NCBI GenBank assembly: GCA_009779975.1
Contig: WRAY01000009.1
Span: 1-64,000 of the forward strand
DNA from: Bacillota bacterium
GTDB taxonomy: Bacteria > Bacillota > Clostridia > Christensenellales > Pumilibacteraceae
Reading direction: 5' to 3'
DNA: 64,000 nucleotides
Positions 36,051 to 44,424 of the stretch are shown one piece after another. The notes beneath the pieces were generated by a model. The model did not search any database, had not been told where the DNA came from, and was given only the letters and a program-made list of their open reading frames with translations. Position numbers and translations under genes: made by a program. The stretch's first letter is position 1; each line of letters begins with the position of its first letter.

Positions 36051-36206
36051 CTATTTTTCAATTAATTCCAAATAGTTCATCATCAAACTTGTCGGCGGAA
36101 CAATATCTCCTGCTTTTAGTATCATTGTGCCAAGAATATTTCCGTAACTGTCCTTGACGAGATAATGTCCGCTCATTTGAACTACTTGATTTGAAATTAG
36201 TTGCAT
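36051..36206 (-). CDS. Small hypothetical protein, 51 residues
   Basis: Begins MQLISNQVVQMSGHYLVKD and ends MMNYLELIEK. It is compact with mixed hydrophobic/polar residues and plausible codon use. It lies 14 bp upstream of the 97-residue gene, with the downstream Shine-Dalgarno in between, so a two-gene unit is likely. No clear Shine-Dalgarno of its own. Family not recognised. Confidence 0.5.
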   Translation of the reverse strand: MQLISNQVVQMSGHYLVKDSYGNILGTMILKAGDIVPPTSLMMNYLELIEK

Positions 36207-36338
36207 TAAAAATAGTATTATTTTCAAGTCAAGTTTTTATTCAGAAAGCGAAATAATTCGACAATACTTTTCACTTTTCACCTTTGATTTTTCATTTTAT
36301 CTCGTCATACGCTTGTCCGTTCTTTCATAAAATGTTAT

Positions 36339-36593
36339 GTGACGATTCTCGAAATAATTTTAAGTTTTATCTCAGGTGTTTTACTGCTCGTTATTCTAGG
36401 GTGGATATTTTCTTTTAAAACAAAAGGGATAATCCGTCTCCTTGTCAACACTGCAATAGGGGCAGTTGTTTTGGTTCTTTTAAATGTTTTTAATATTGCA
36501 ACACTTGCCGTGAACCCATTGAATGCTTTGATAGTCGGCTTTTTCGGCATATTCGGAGTTGTTGGGATTTGGCTGATAACAGTATTTTTATAA
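36339..36593 (+). CDS. BofA-like (pro-sigma-K processing inhibitor) family protein
   Basis: 84 residues, GTG start, two to three membrane helices. The pattern of G, LLVNTAIGAVVLVLLNVFNIA and a Gly-rich end (IVGFFGIFGVVGIWL) fits the BofA family. In Bacillus BofA holds back SpoIVFB during sporulation; in anaerobes without full sporulation sets the role is unclear. A small standalone gene followed by a hairpin. Confidence 0.7.
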   Translation: MTILEIILSFISGVLLLVILGWIFSFKTKGIIRLLVNTAIGAVVLVLLNVFNIATLAVNPLNALIVGFFGIFGVVGIWLITVFL

Positions 36594-36652
36594 ATTACAA
36601 AGAAAGACGAATTCAATTTATCAATATTTGTAATTTTTTATTTGTCCATTAA
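36594..36652. repeat. AAATTAC-type hairpin, short
   Basis: AAATTACAAAGAAAGACG left and TTTGTAATTTTTTATTTGTC right. Directly precedes the next start codon. Confidence 0.55.
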
Positions 36653-36654
36653 AG

Positions 36655-37617
36655 ATGCTAACAGGCATTCTCTCATTCATCACCGGCATTGGTGTGTTTA
36701 TATTTGCCTTGAGATATTTGAGAGAGAAACTTGAAAATCTTCTTTCGCAAAGGGCAACGAAGGCTCTTGAAAAATTATCTGACAAGAGAGTGCCTTCTTT
36801 TTTAGTTGGGGCAGGGGCAACCGCTCTTTTTCAATCTTCAACCGCAACCACAGTTCTCACCGTTCAACTCGTGAATTTGGGGGCAGTTTCGCTGTTTAGC
36901 GCAACTGCAATAATACTTGGGGCAAACATAGGAACATCGCTGACTGCATTTCTATTTTCATTCGCCGCACTCCCTGTTTCACTTTTTATGGGCTCACTTG
37001 TGTTTGTCGGAATTGCCGGTTCATTTTTGCCTTTTAAAAATAAAGAATTATCTCAAAATATTTTTGGAGTTTTTTGCGGATTGGGCATGTTATTTTTAGG
37101 GCTTTCCGCTATTTCATCAGGGTTAAATGTTGAGGTTATTCAAAACTTTTTTGTTTATCTTTTTTCAAGACACGACTTTTTTTTAGTCTTGCTTTTGTTC
37201 GGCGCTCTTTTTGCCGCACTTATTTCTTCGTCCGCTGCCGCAACAGGAATAATATTGATGCTTGCGGCAAATGGTGCTATTTCGCTCATCAGCGCCTTAT
37301 TTATAGTCCTTGGCACAAACATCGGAACTTGCATAATACCAATCTTATCATCATTCAAAACAAATGAGGCGGCAAAACGAGCGGCATATATCAATCTTTT
37401 TTTCAATCTCTTAGGTATTATTTTTGCCGTTCCGTTTCTTCTTTTTCTCTCTTCTCCAATTTCAACGGTTCTCTCTCGTCTTACTATGAGGCTGGAATTT
37501 CAAATAGCCTATTTTAATCTTTTTTTCAACATAATAACAGCAGTTGCAATGCTGCCGTTTATTAGGCAGTTTAATGCTTTGATAAGTAAACTTATCAAGA
37601 TAAAAAGTAAAAAGTGA
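36655..37617 (+). CDS. Na/Pi cotransporter family protein
   Basis: 320 residues, eight or more helices in two inverted repeats. The paired signatures are QSSTATTVLTVQL with GANIGTSLTA, and ISSSAAATGIILML with GTNIGTCIIP, as in PF02690. It lacks the C-terminal PhoU-like domain found in many bacterial homologues. It probably moves phosphate with sodium. No Shine-Dalgarno before the ATG. Confidence 0.85.
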   Translation: MLTGILSFITGIGVFIFALRYLREKLENLLSQRATKALEKLSDKRVPSFLVGAGATALFQSSTATTVLTVQLVNLGAVSLFSATAIILGANIGTSLTAFLFSFAALPVSLFMGSLVFVGIAGSFLPFKNKELSQNIFGVFCGLGMLFLGLSAISSGLNVEVIQNFFVYLFSRHDFFLVLLLFGALFAALISSSAAATGIILMLAANGAISLISALFIVLGTNIGTCIIPILSSFKTNEAAKRAAYINLFFNLLGIIFAVPFLLFLSSPISTVLSRLTMRLEFQIAYFNLFFNIITAVAMLPFIRQFNALISKLIKIKSKK

Positions 37618-37763
37618 GATCAAGTGTTATTACAATTCCGGACATTAAAATCGGAGGGTGTCAAATATTCATGGTTGTACAACAGAAAGTTATGAAAGAA
37701 AAACAGAGACAGCAATCTGCCGCCGGAATGGGTATTGATTAATAATGAATGTTTTTTTATAAA
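37618..37763 (+). other. Gap with a possible short frame
   Basis: A frame of about 42 codons from GTG 37614 (reads ITIPDIKIGG, then QQKVMKEKQRQQSAAGMGID) ends at TAA 37741. An alternative ATG at 37672 gives 23 residues. There is a GGAGGG before the latter. The evidence is too thin for a gene call. Confidence 0.2.
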
Positions 37764-38000
37764 GTGCGGGCGATTAGTCGCAGACCGTGGAACGCCTAAT
37801 CGCCCCTACAAATTATATTGACGAGTTTTTCAAAACATAATTATTTTTTATAGGTGCGCGCATTGAGAATAAATTTATTTATTGTAGGGGACGCCGTCCT
37901 CGGCGTCCCGCACAATGTGAAACGACAACCACGATTTAACTCTAACAAAACAAACCAACAAAATATTGTGCAAGCGACAGAGGGCATCGTCCCCTACAGA
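37764..38000. repeat. R element cluster
   Basis: A GATTAGTCGCAGACC... unit ending CGCCCCTAC, then TTGACGAGTT, then TGTAGGGGACGCCGTCCTCG with GGCGTCCCGC, and a decayed GCATCGTCCCCTAC unit. No gene. Confidence 0.65.
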
Positions 38001-38065
38001 AGTTGTTTTTCATGATATTCTGCAACCAGATTACTTAGCACCCCTGAAAAACCTAATAACACTTT

Positions 38066-38899
38066 TTACTTTTTACCTAAAAGCATCTCAACACTTTTTC
38101 CTGTTCCGCTTCTGTTATATCGTTTTAATCCAAACAAACATTCTTTGTCTCTTGTTATTTTGTTAACTCCTTCAATGCATGAAAAAGTCACTTTGAAACC
38201 CATATCCTTTAAGAGGGAATTTGAATTTTTGTCAAACGCTCCAAAAGGATAAGCATAAGAAACAGGAAACACTTCATATTCCGCTAGTTTTTCCATGAGG
38301 GCTACAGTGTCCTTTTTGAACATTTTTTCGTAGTTTTCTTGACTTTCGCTTTTTAGTTTCTTTATCCCTTTTCGTCTCCTTAGTTCATGCAGGTTGTTGC
38401 TGTGGTGTCCTATTTCAATCAATCCGCTGTCCTCTAATTCTTTTGTTTCTTCAATCAAAAGATAACTAAAAGTGACTCTTGCATCATTTTTTAATTCATC
38501 TTTCATGAATTGACCGACAACAGGCACAACCGCTTTTTGTCCTCTTTTTTTCAACTCCGGCATAACCAAACTTTTGACCCCGTAGAATCCGTCATCAAAA
38601 GTCAGCATTATTGGCTTTTTCGGAAGAGGCACTCCTAATTCAGTATAGGCAACTAAATCTCTTGGCAGAATAGTTTCATATCCTGCATTTTTAATGTAGT
38701 CCAAATCTTTAATCAAATCGGATATTCGAATAATATAAGGGTTTGGAGAATATTTGTCCGGAACTACCGCATGGAACATGATAATAGGCATGGGGACAAA
38801 GCCTCGTGCTTCCTCTTCATAAGTAGTTGTTCCGATAGAAACGATAATCCCTAAAAAGATGATAAGTAATACTAAGAATATATAAAAAAACCGACGCAT
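38066..38899 (-). CDS. Polysaccharide deacetylase (NodB/CE4) family protein
   Basis: 277 residues. One N-terminal membrane anchor (about residues 4-25), then the CE4 domain: MFHAVV, LTFDDGF (catalytic and metal Asp), IGHHSNNLHEL (metal His) and AYPFGAFD. It probably removes acetyl groups from cell-wall polymers outside the membrane. ATG 38899 has no Shine-Dalgarno; CATACT ends 8 nt upstream. Confidence 0.88.
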   Translation of the reverse strand: MRRFFYIFLVLLIIFLGIIVSIGTTTYEEEARGFVPMPIIMFHAVVPDKYSPNPYIIRISDLIKDLDYIKNAGYETILPRDLVAYTELGVPLPKKPIMLTFDDGFYGVKSLVMPELKKRGQKAVVPVVGQFMKDELKNDARVTFSYLLIEETKELEDSGLIEIGHHSNNLHELRRRKGIKKLKSESQENYEKMFKKDTVALMEKLAEYEVFPVSYAYPFGAFDKNSNSLLKDMGFKVTFSCIEGVNKITRDKECLFGLKRYNRSGTGKSVEMLLGKK

Positions 38900-38907
38900 A
38901 CTTTTCT

Positions 38908-38937
38908 AGTATGGTCGATTTTTTTATAAAATAACAA
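38908..38937 (-). promoter_or_regulatory. Putative promoter of the deacetylase gene
   Basis: Minus strand TTGTTA (38937-38932), 18 bp, CATACT (38913-38908). Modest match to consensus. Confidence 0.4.
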
Positions 38938-38985
38938 AATTACAGCGGACAAATTTACTAATGATAAATAACTTAATTTAACCTT

Positions 38986-39555
38986 TTATTGTTCACTAAA
39001 ACTAACTGAACTGCCGTTCATCACGAGCAGCGGCAAAGAAAATTTTTTCGACAAACTTAGGGCAACATCTAAGACAATATCATCATCGCCTTTTAAAATT
39101 GAGAGGACTGAGTCGCAATAGGGGGCAATTCTTGCCCAGTTGTCATGGCTTAGAACATCTTTATCAACAAGAACGGCAATTCGTGAATGCTCAGTTGCAT
39201 AAACTTTTATTTTCTTGCTTGAACTATAATCATCATTAAAAATTCTTGCAGTTCTGTCAACAATGTCAACTAGTTTTCCATGGTGAGCGACAACAATTGA
39301 AATGTGTTTTGTTGACAGCAAATGACTTGTAATGCCGCAAAATATTGTTGCATTCTTCACTTTTGACAATGAAACTATCTTTTCAATATTTCCTGTTACC
39401 CCGTCGATTTCAGCATTCAAATCAATGTCATGAAACGCATTGTAAGAAAGTGCCAAAAATGAAAAGTCTTCTGAAAACTCTCCGCCTTTAACTAACTCAT
39501 CAAAAGACTCAACACTTGTTAAAAAAACATTATTATGTAACTTAATTTTATTCAC
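38986..39555 (-). CDS. Hypothetical protein, possible degenerate nitrilase-fold protein
   Basis: 189 residues from GTG 39555 (VNKIKLHNN), chosen over ATG 39594 because the latter would translate the palindrome at 39567-39594. FLALSYNAFHDID, GKLVDIVDRTARIF and EHSRIAVLVDKDVLSHDNW recall the carbon-nitrogen hydrolase order, but the usual catalytic Cys position is VDKD here. If the fold is right, it is probably not a hydrolase. Divergent from mrnC. Confidence 0.45.
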   Translation of the reverse strand: MNKIKLHNNVFLTSVESFDELVKGGEFSEDFSFLALSYNAFHDIDLNAEIDGVTGNIEKIVSLSKVKNATIFCGITSHLLSTKHISIVVAHHGKLVDIVDRTARIFNDDYSSSKKIKVYATEHSRIAVLVDKDVLSHDNWARIAPYCDSVLSILKGDDDIVLDVALSLSKKFSLPLLVMNGSSVSFSEQ

Positions 39556-39566
39556 ATTACCATAGT

Positions 39567-39617
39567 ATGCAAGCCCCCTTAAAAATGCTTGCATTTTTTC
39601 TTATGTTTTGTTAAACT
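39567..39617 (+). promoter_or_regulatory. mrnC promoter overlapping an 8-bp inverted repeat
   Basis: ATGCAAGC (39567-39574) and GCTTGCAT (39587-39594) are perfectly complementary. The right arm contains the -35 TTGCAT (39589-39594); 17 bp later is TAAACT (39612-39617) with TGT before it. GTG 39624 is 6 nt downstream. Confidence 0.6.
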
Positions 39618-39623
39618 GGTCGT

Positions 39624-40025
39624 GTGGATAGTATTTTTCAAAATTCTCTATCAGGCAATGAAGTTCGGGATATTAGCACTTTGAACCTAGCGTTTGTCGG
39701 AGATGCTGTTTTTACGCTTTTTGTTCGTGATTATTTGGTTAAAAAACATGACGCAAAGAGCGGAGAATTGACGAAAAAATGTGCTAAATACTGTTGTGCG
39801 TCTTATCAATCAATATTATATGAAAAATTGAAATCGATATTAACAGAAGAAGAAATGGACATTATGAAAAGGGTTCGCAATTGCAAAACTAATCAAAAGG
39901 CAAAAAATGCAACGCTTGGGGATTATAAGAGGGCAACCGCTGTTGAGGGGTTGATTGGATATTTGTATTTGCGAGGAGAAGGGGAAAGATTAAAAGAGAT
40001 ATTGGAGTTATCAATTATTAATTAG
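39624..40025 (+). CDS. mrnC: Mini-ribonuclease III
   Basis: 133 residues, GTG start. LAFVGDAVFTLFVRDYLVKKH and AVEGLIGYLYLRGE give the RNase III catalytic fold without a dsRNA-binding domain. In Bacillus it matures 23S rRNA ends. Predicted leaderless. Upstream of rlmB, as in many Bacillota. Confidence 0.92.
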   Translation: MDSIFQNSLSGNEVRDISTLNLAFVGDAVFTLFVRDYLVKKHDAKSGELTKKCAKYCCASYQSILYEKLKSILTEEEMDIMKRVRNCKTNQKAKNATLGDYKRATAVEGLIGYLYLRGEGERLKEILELSIIN

Positions 40026-40115
40026 GAGTGAATAGGTAAATAGTAAATAGTGAATAGATGTTGAGAAATTATTTTTTCCTCACTTATATCGTATTTAATA
40101 TTTCATATTCAATAT
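40026..40115. repeat. Heptad-arm hairpin, GTAAATA type
   Basis: Left GGTAAATAGTAAATAGTGAA (heptads GTAAATA, GTAAATA, GTGAATA); right TATTTAATATTTCATATTCA. A fifth heptad sequence with the same architecture. Confidence 0.55.
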
Positions 40116-40121
40116 CGAAAA

Positions 40122-40835
40122 ATGAAAATAGAAGGAAGAAACGCAGTATACGAGGCATTAAAGAGCGAAACAACGATTGATAGACTTGTTGTTCAGCGGT
40201 CATTGAAAGACCCTCAAAGCCAAAACATTATTAATCTTGCACGAGACAAAGGTGTTAAGATTAATTTTGTTGATAAAGAGGCTCTTGACAGAGAAAGTTT
40301 AACGAAGCGGCATCAAGGGTTTATTTGCTCGGTCACCGACTTCAAATATGCTGATTTTGATGAATTAAAAAATATTTGCTCATCAAAGAAAAAACCTATT
40401 TTAATACTTGACGGTATTGAAGATCCGCACAATCTAGGGAGCATTATCCGTGTTGCTGAATGTGCAGGTTGTGCCGGAATTGTGATTGGAAGACATCGAG
40501 GGGCGAGCATAAACGAGACAGTCATCAAGGTCTCGCAAGGCGCGGCGTCTCATGTGAAGGTTGCAAGAGTTACTAACATAAACTCCGCAATTGATGAATT
40601 AAAACACGATTTTATCACGGTTTATGCTGCAGAAATCGGCGGCAAAAGTATCTATGAGGCAAAATTTAATTATCCTTGTGCTATAGTTATCGGCGGAGAG
40701 GGGAAAGGGGTCAAAAGGTTGACAAAAGAAAAGTGTGATGCAGTCCTTAGTATTCCAATGCGAGGAAAACTAAATTCCCTGAATGCTTCCGTTGCTGCGG
40801 GAATTGTTGTCTTTGAAGTGATGAGAGGTATGTAA
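40122..40835 (+). CDS. rlmB: 23S rRNA (guanosine-2'-O)-methyltransferase, TrmH/RlmB type
   Basis: 237 residues. An N-terminal substrate-binding domain (MKIEGRNAVYEAL), then the SPOUT knot: LDGIEDPHNLGSIIRVAE, VIGGEGKGVKRL and IPMRGKLNSLNASVAAGI, the three TrmH motifs. It uses S-adenosylmethionine to methylate 23S rRNA. No Shine-Dalgarno; it starts right after the hairpin. Confidence 0.93.
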   Translation: MKIEGRNAVYEALKSETTIDRLVVQRSLKDPQSQNIINLARDKGVKINFVDKEALDRESLTKRHQGFICSVTDFKYADFDELKNICSSKKKPILILDGIEDPHNLGSIIRVAECAGCAGIVIGRHRGASINETVIKVSQGAASHVKVARVTNINSAIDELKHDFITVYAAEIGGKSIYEAKFNYPCAIVIGGEGKGVKRLTKEKCDAVLSIPMRGKLNSLNASVAAGIVVFEVMRGM

Positions 40836-40918
40836 GTGTTTTTACTTAGGAAACAATTAATCAGCGTTTTTCGGAGTTCACACTTTTAATAAAAGCAACA
40901 AAATTCCCCCTCAAAACC

Positions 40919-40948
40919 CTTGCACAGAAGAAAAAGATATGTTATAAT
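40919..40948 (+). promoter_or_regulatory. Promoter of the glycine reductase locus
   Basis: TTGCAC (40919-40924), 18 bp, TATAAT (40943-40948) with TGT before the -10. GTG of grdX is 8 nt downstream. Confidence 0.7.
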
Positions 40949-40956
40949 CTAATCAA

Positions 40957-41310
40957 GTGATATTGGTGACAAACAATATTTTAGCATTTAATAAATACGG
41001 AAAAGAAATTGAGGTGAAGTTTAATGAAGAAACTCTTTGTGAACTTCTTTTTCGTGTGCGAGATTTTGTTCATAGCGGACATAAACTGTTAACTCATCCG
41101 CTAAGCGGAAGTGTGAAACCTAATGAAACTTGTTTCAAGTCGGTTTTAATATCAGAAAGGAAAGAAGGAACAGATTTTGAATCGCTAAAAATAATCGAAA
41201 ACAGTATTCAATTGGTAAAAAATTTCCAAAAATACGAAATACCAAAAGAGTATTTAAAGGATTTGAGAGAAATAGATTTAACACTTATTGGCGGGGCGAT
41301 AAGAAAATAA
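40957..41310 (+). CDS. grdX: GrdX family protein
   Basis: 117 residues, GTG start, predicted leaderless. The GrdX signature is clear: ILVTNNILAF at the start and VHSGHKLLTHPLSGSVKPNET centrally. GrdX of unknown function heads glycine reductase operons in clostridia, and here it precedes grdE. Confidence 0.9.
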   Translation: MILVTNNILAFNKYGKEIEVKFNEETLCELLFRVRDFVHSGHKLLTHPLSGSVKPNETCFKSVLISERKEGTDFESLKIIENSIQLVKNFQKYEIPKEYLKDLREIDLTLIGGAIRK

Positions 41311-41325
41311 AAAATCAATAAAATT

Positions 41326-41451
41326 GGGCGATTTCAAGAAAAAGTGTCAAGCGGATAACGGCGGCATTTTGCGTCCCGAAGGGTACTTTGCGGACTCTAA
41401 GGAATGCAATATGGTTTTCGTAGTTCGTAACGCTTCTTAATTGAATCGCCC
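41326..41451. repeat. Family F hairpin before grdE
   Basis: GGGCGATT (41326-41333) and AATCGCCC (41444-41451) close the element just before AAGGAG of grdE. Internal TTTCAAGAAAAAGTGTCAAG and CGTAACGCTTCTTAATTGAA match the hairpin before grdA, whose closing arms differ. Confidence 0.65.
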
Positions 41452-41464
41452 TAAGGAGAAATAA

Positions 41465-42745
41465 ATGAACTTAAAACTAGGCTATATCCAAATCAGAGAC
41501 ATTCAGTTCGCAAAGACTTCCGCCATTAAAGACGGTGTTTTGAATGTGAATGCAAAGGAGTTAGAGGCGCTTGTCTTAGAAGATGAGAACTTTGCCTCTG
41601 TCAAGTTTGACATTGCACGACCGGGTGAGAGCGTTCGCATAATGCCTGTCAAAGATGTCATAGAACCCAGAGTAAAAGTATCGGGTGACGGTGATATTTT
41701 CCCCGGTATGATTTCAAAGGTGCAAACAGTTGGGAGCGGAGTAACGCATGTTTTGAAAGGTGCTGCAATTGTCACAACCGGTCAAGTTGTCGGATTCCAA
41801 GAGGGCATCATTGATATGACAGGATTAGGTGCTGAATACACTCCGTTTTCAAAAACATTAAACCTTGTTGTCGATTTTACCCCGATAAAAAACTTAACTC
41901 CCCATAAATACGAAGAGTCTCTTCGTAAAGCAGGGTTACGCATTGCCTATGAGATAGGCAAACTGGGAAAAGAAATAACTCCCGATGAAGTGAAAGAATA
42001 CGAATTCTTGCCGCTGCTTGAAAGTATTGCAAAATATCCGAATCTTCCAAAAGTCGGTTATGTTCAAATGCTTCAAAGTCAAGGACTTCTTCATGATACA
42101 TATGTTTATGGTATTGATATGAAATTGTCGCTGACAACAATGCTTTCACCAACTGAAGTTTTTGACGGTGCAATTCTTAGCGGAAACTGCGTTTCGGCGT
42201 GTGATAAAAACACTACATACCACCATCAAAATAACCCTGTCATTGAAGATTTGTTTGAGCAGCACGGAAAAACTCTGAACTTTTGTGCAATGATAATCAC
42301 TAACGAAAATGTCTTCTTGATGGACAAACAGCGCTCGTCTGACTGGACTGCAAAATTGACAAAATATCTAGGTCTTGATGGTGCAATCATCTCTCAAGAA
42401 GGTTTTGGAAATCCCGACACAGACCTTATTATGAACTGCAAAAAAGTTGAAGAGGCAGGAGTTAAAACTGTTATTATAACAGATGAATATGCAGGTCGTG
42501 AGGGAACTTCACAATCGCTTGCAGATGCTGATCCCGCTGCTGATGCAGTGGTTACCGGCGGAAACGCAAACCAAGTTATCACTCTTCCGCCGCTCAAAAA
42601 AATTATCGGTTCAATCGGTCATGTTGAAAAGATTGCAGGCGGCTTTAAAGGAAATATGGCAAAAGACGGCAGTATCACTGTTGAAATTCAAGCAATTATC
42701 GGAGCAACTAATGAACTAGGGTTCAACAGATTGAGTGCCCGCTAA
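41465..42745 (+). CDS. grdE: Glycine reductase component B, GrdE proprotein
   Basis: 426 residues. The precursor is known in the family to self-cleave before a Cys that becomes a pyruvoyl group; here SGNCVSACDKN places the site at Asn241/Cys242. The pyruvoyl group forms a Schiff base with glycine. AAGGAG is present. It is followed by grdB with which it forms component B (protein B alpha/beta plus the selenoprotein gamma). Confidence 0.95.
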   Translation: MNLKLGYIQIRDIQFAKTSAIKDGVLNVNAKELEALVLEDENFASVKFDIARPGESVRIMPVKDVIEPRVKVSGDGDIFPGMISKVQTVGSGVTHVLKGAAIVTTGQVVGFQEGIIDMTGLGAEYTPFSKTLNLVVDFTPIKNLTPHKYEESLRKAGLRIAYEIGKLGKEITPDEVKEYEFLPLLESIAKYPNLPKVGYVQMLQSQGLLHDTYVYGIDMKLSLTTMLSPTEVFDGAILSGNCVSACDKNTTYHHQNNPVIEDLFEQHGKTLNFCAMIITNENVFLMDKQRSSDWTAKLTKYLGLDGAIISQEGFGNPDTDLIMNCKKVEEAGVKTVIITDEYAGREGTSQSLADADPAADAVVTGGNANQVITLPPLKKIIGSIGHVEKIAGGFKGNMAKDGSITVEIQAIIGATNELGFNRLSAR

Positions 42746-42749
42746 ATGT

Positions 42750-42828
42750 GATTAGTGTCTTGTGGTTTGTTATTAGTGAAAGTAAAATTAATATTAAAGT
42801 AACACTATCACTAACCACTAATTAAAAA
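42750..42828. repeat. GTGATTA/GTGGTTT-type hairpin between grdE and grdB
   Basis: Left GTGATTAGTGTCTTGTGGTT; right ACACTATCACTAACCACTAA. Confidence 0.6.
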
Positions 42829-42846
42829 AAGGAGAATAAAATTACT

Positions 42847-44160
42847 ATGTCTAAACTAAAAGTAATACATTATATTAACCAATTCTATGCAGGTATCGGC
42901 GGAGAAGAAAAGGCTGACATTAAGCCTGAATTAAGAGAGGGTGCAGTTGGTCCCGGGGCGGCTTTTACTGCTGCATTTGGTGACAAAGCCCAAATAACTC
43001 ACACCATTATTTGCGGTGACAGTTATTTTAACGAGAATCTTGAAAAAGCAAAGAAAGAAATTCTTGGCTTTGTAAAAAAAGTAAAACCTGATTTGTTTAT
43101 TGCAGGCCCTGCTTTTAATGCGGGCAGATACGGTGTTGCTTGCGGAACAATTTGTGACTTAGTTCAATCTGAACTGGGCATTCCCGTTATCACCGGAATG
43201 TATCGCGAAAACCCGGGAGCAGAAATGTTCAAAAACTCTGTTTATATTGTTGAAACAAACAACAGTGCAGTTGACATGAGAAATGCTGTTCCAAAAATGG
43301 CAAAACTAGGTCTTAAAATTGTGAAAAAAGAACCGATTGGTGCTTCAATCGAAGATGGCTATCTTCCAAACGGTGTCAGAGTTAACTTCTTTGATACAGA
43401 CCGCGGATCAAAAAGAGCGGTTGACATGTTGGTTAAAAAACTGGCGGGAAAGCCTTTCACAACCGAATATCCAATGCCTGACTTTGAAAAAGTTCCTCCG
43501 AACAAAGCAATAAAAGACATGTCAAAAGTCACAGTTGCTTTGGTGACAAGTGGCGGAATTGTGCCTTATGGAAACCCGGACCACATCGAGTCTTCATCTG
43601 CTTCAAAGTATGGTGAATACGACATCACCGGTGTTATGGATTTGACGGAAAGCACTTATGAAACTGCTCACGGCGGTTATGATCCGGTTTATGCTAATCA
43701 AGACGCTGACAGAGTTCTGCCGGTCGATGTTTTACGCGAGTTTGAAAAAGAAGGAAAAATCGGAAAACTTCACCACAAATTCTACACCACAACCGGAAAC
43801 GGAACTTCAACAAAATCTTCAAAAGCTTTTGCAAAAGAATTTGCTCAAAAACTTCTTTATGACAAAGTTGGGGCAGTAATACTAACATCTACCTGAGGAA
43901 CCTGCACTCGTTGCGGTGCAACGATGGTTAAAGAAGTAGAACGAGCGGGTATTCCCGTTGTTCATATCTGCACAGTTACTCCAATTTCAATGACAGTCGG
44001 AGCAAACAGAATCGTTCCGGCAATCGCCATTCCATACCCACTTGGAAACCCAACAAAAAGCATGGAAGAAGAAAAGCAGATCAGAAGAAAAATTCTTCTA
44101 AGATCTTTAGAAGCACTTTCGATGGAAGTAAGTGAGCAGACTATATTTGAAATGAAGTAA
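42847..44160 (+). CDS. grdB: Glycine reductase component B selenoprotein GrdB (UGA at codon 350 read as Sec)
   Basis: 437 residues if TGA at 43894-43896 is selenocysteine. The frame continues ...LTST-Sec-GTCTRCGATMVKEVER to TAA at 44158, the expected UxxC redox centre. Without recoding the protein would lose 88 conserved residues (MTVGANRIVPAIAIPYPLG). It transfers reducing equivalents to cleave the glycine C-N bond and passes a carboxymethyl group to GrdA. selA, selB and tRNA-Sec downstream support decoding. Confidence 0.95.
43894..43930 (+). promoter_or_regulatory. grdB: grdB bacterial SECIS region
   Basis: After the UGA, two alternative stems are possible: TGCAC (43903-43907) with GTGCA (43916-43920), or CGTTGC (43909-43914) with GCAACG (43918-43923) around a GGT loop. 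The second places the loop about 18 nt after UGA, near the spacing expected for SelB recognition. Confidence 0.6.
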
Positions 44161-44412
44161 ATTGTGCGGGGGAATGATTTCCATAAGGCACACCTGAAGT
44201 TAGCAGGAAAAATTAACAAAGAGGGTGTGCTTGACGCAAAAGGTAGGGGCGACATTCTGTCGCCCCTACAGGTTAATAATAAACGACAAAACAAATTGGG
44301 GCGGACATTCTGCTCCTGAACAATTTAATAATGTAGGGGACGCCGCCCTCGGCGTTCCGAAAACTACACGGAATAGCGATTTTCGGGATGCTGAGGGCGG
44401 CATCCCCTACAA
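44161..44412. repeat. R elements between grdB and trxB
   Basis: GGTAGGGGCGACATTCTGTC with GCCCCTAC at 44243-44271, and a GGGGACGCCGCCCTCGGCG unit facing GATGCTGAGGGCGGCATCCC at 44335-44410. The last ends 14 bp before trxB, which has no Shine-Dalgarno. Confidence 0.65.
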
Positions 44413-44424
44413 ATTAATTTTATT

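Noticed and set aside
41326..41451. Glycine riboswitch upstream of grdE
   Set aside because: A glycine riboswitch would fit the pathway, but I find none of its conserved tandem aptamer motifs; the element belongs to repeat family F.
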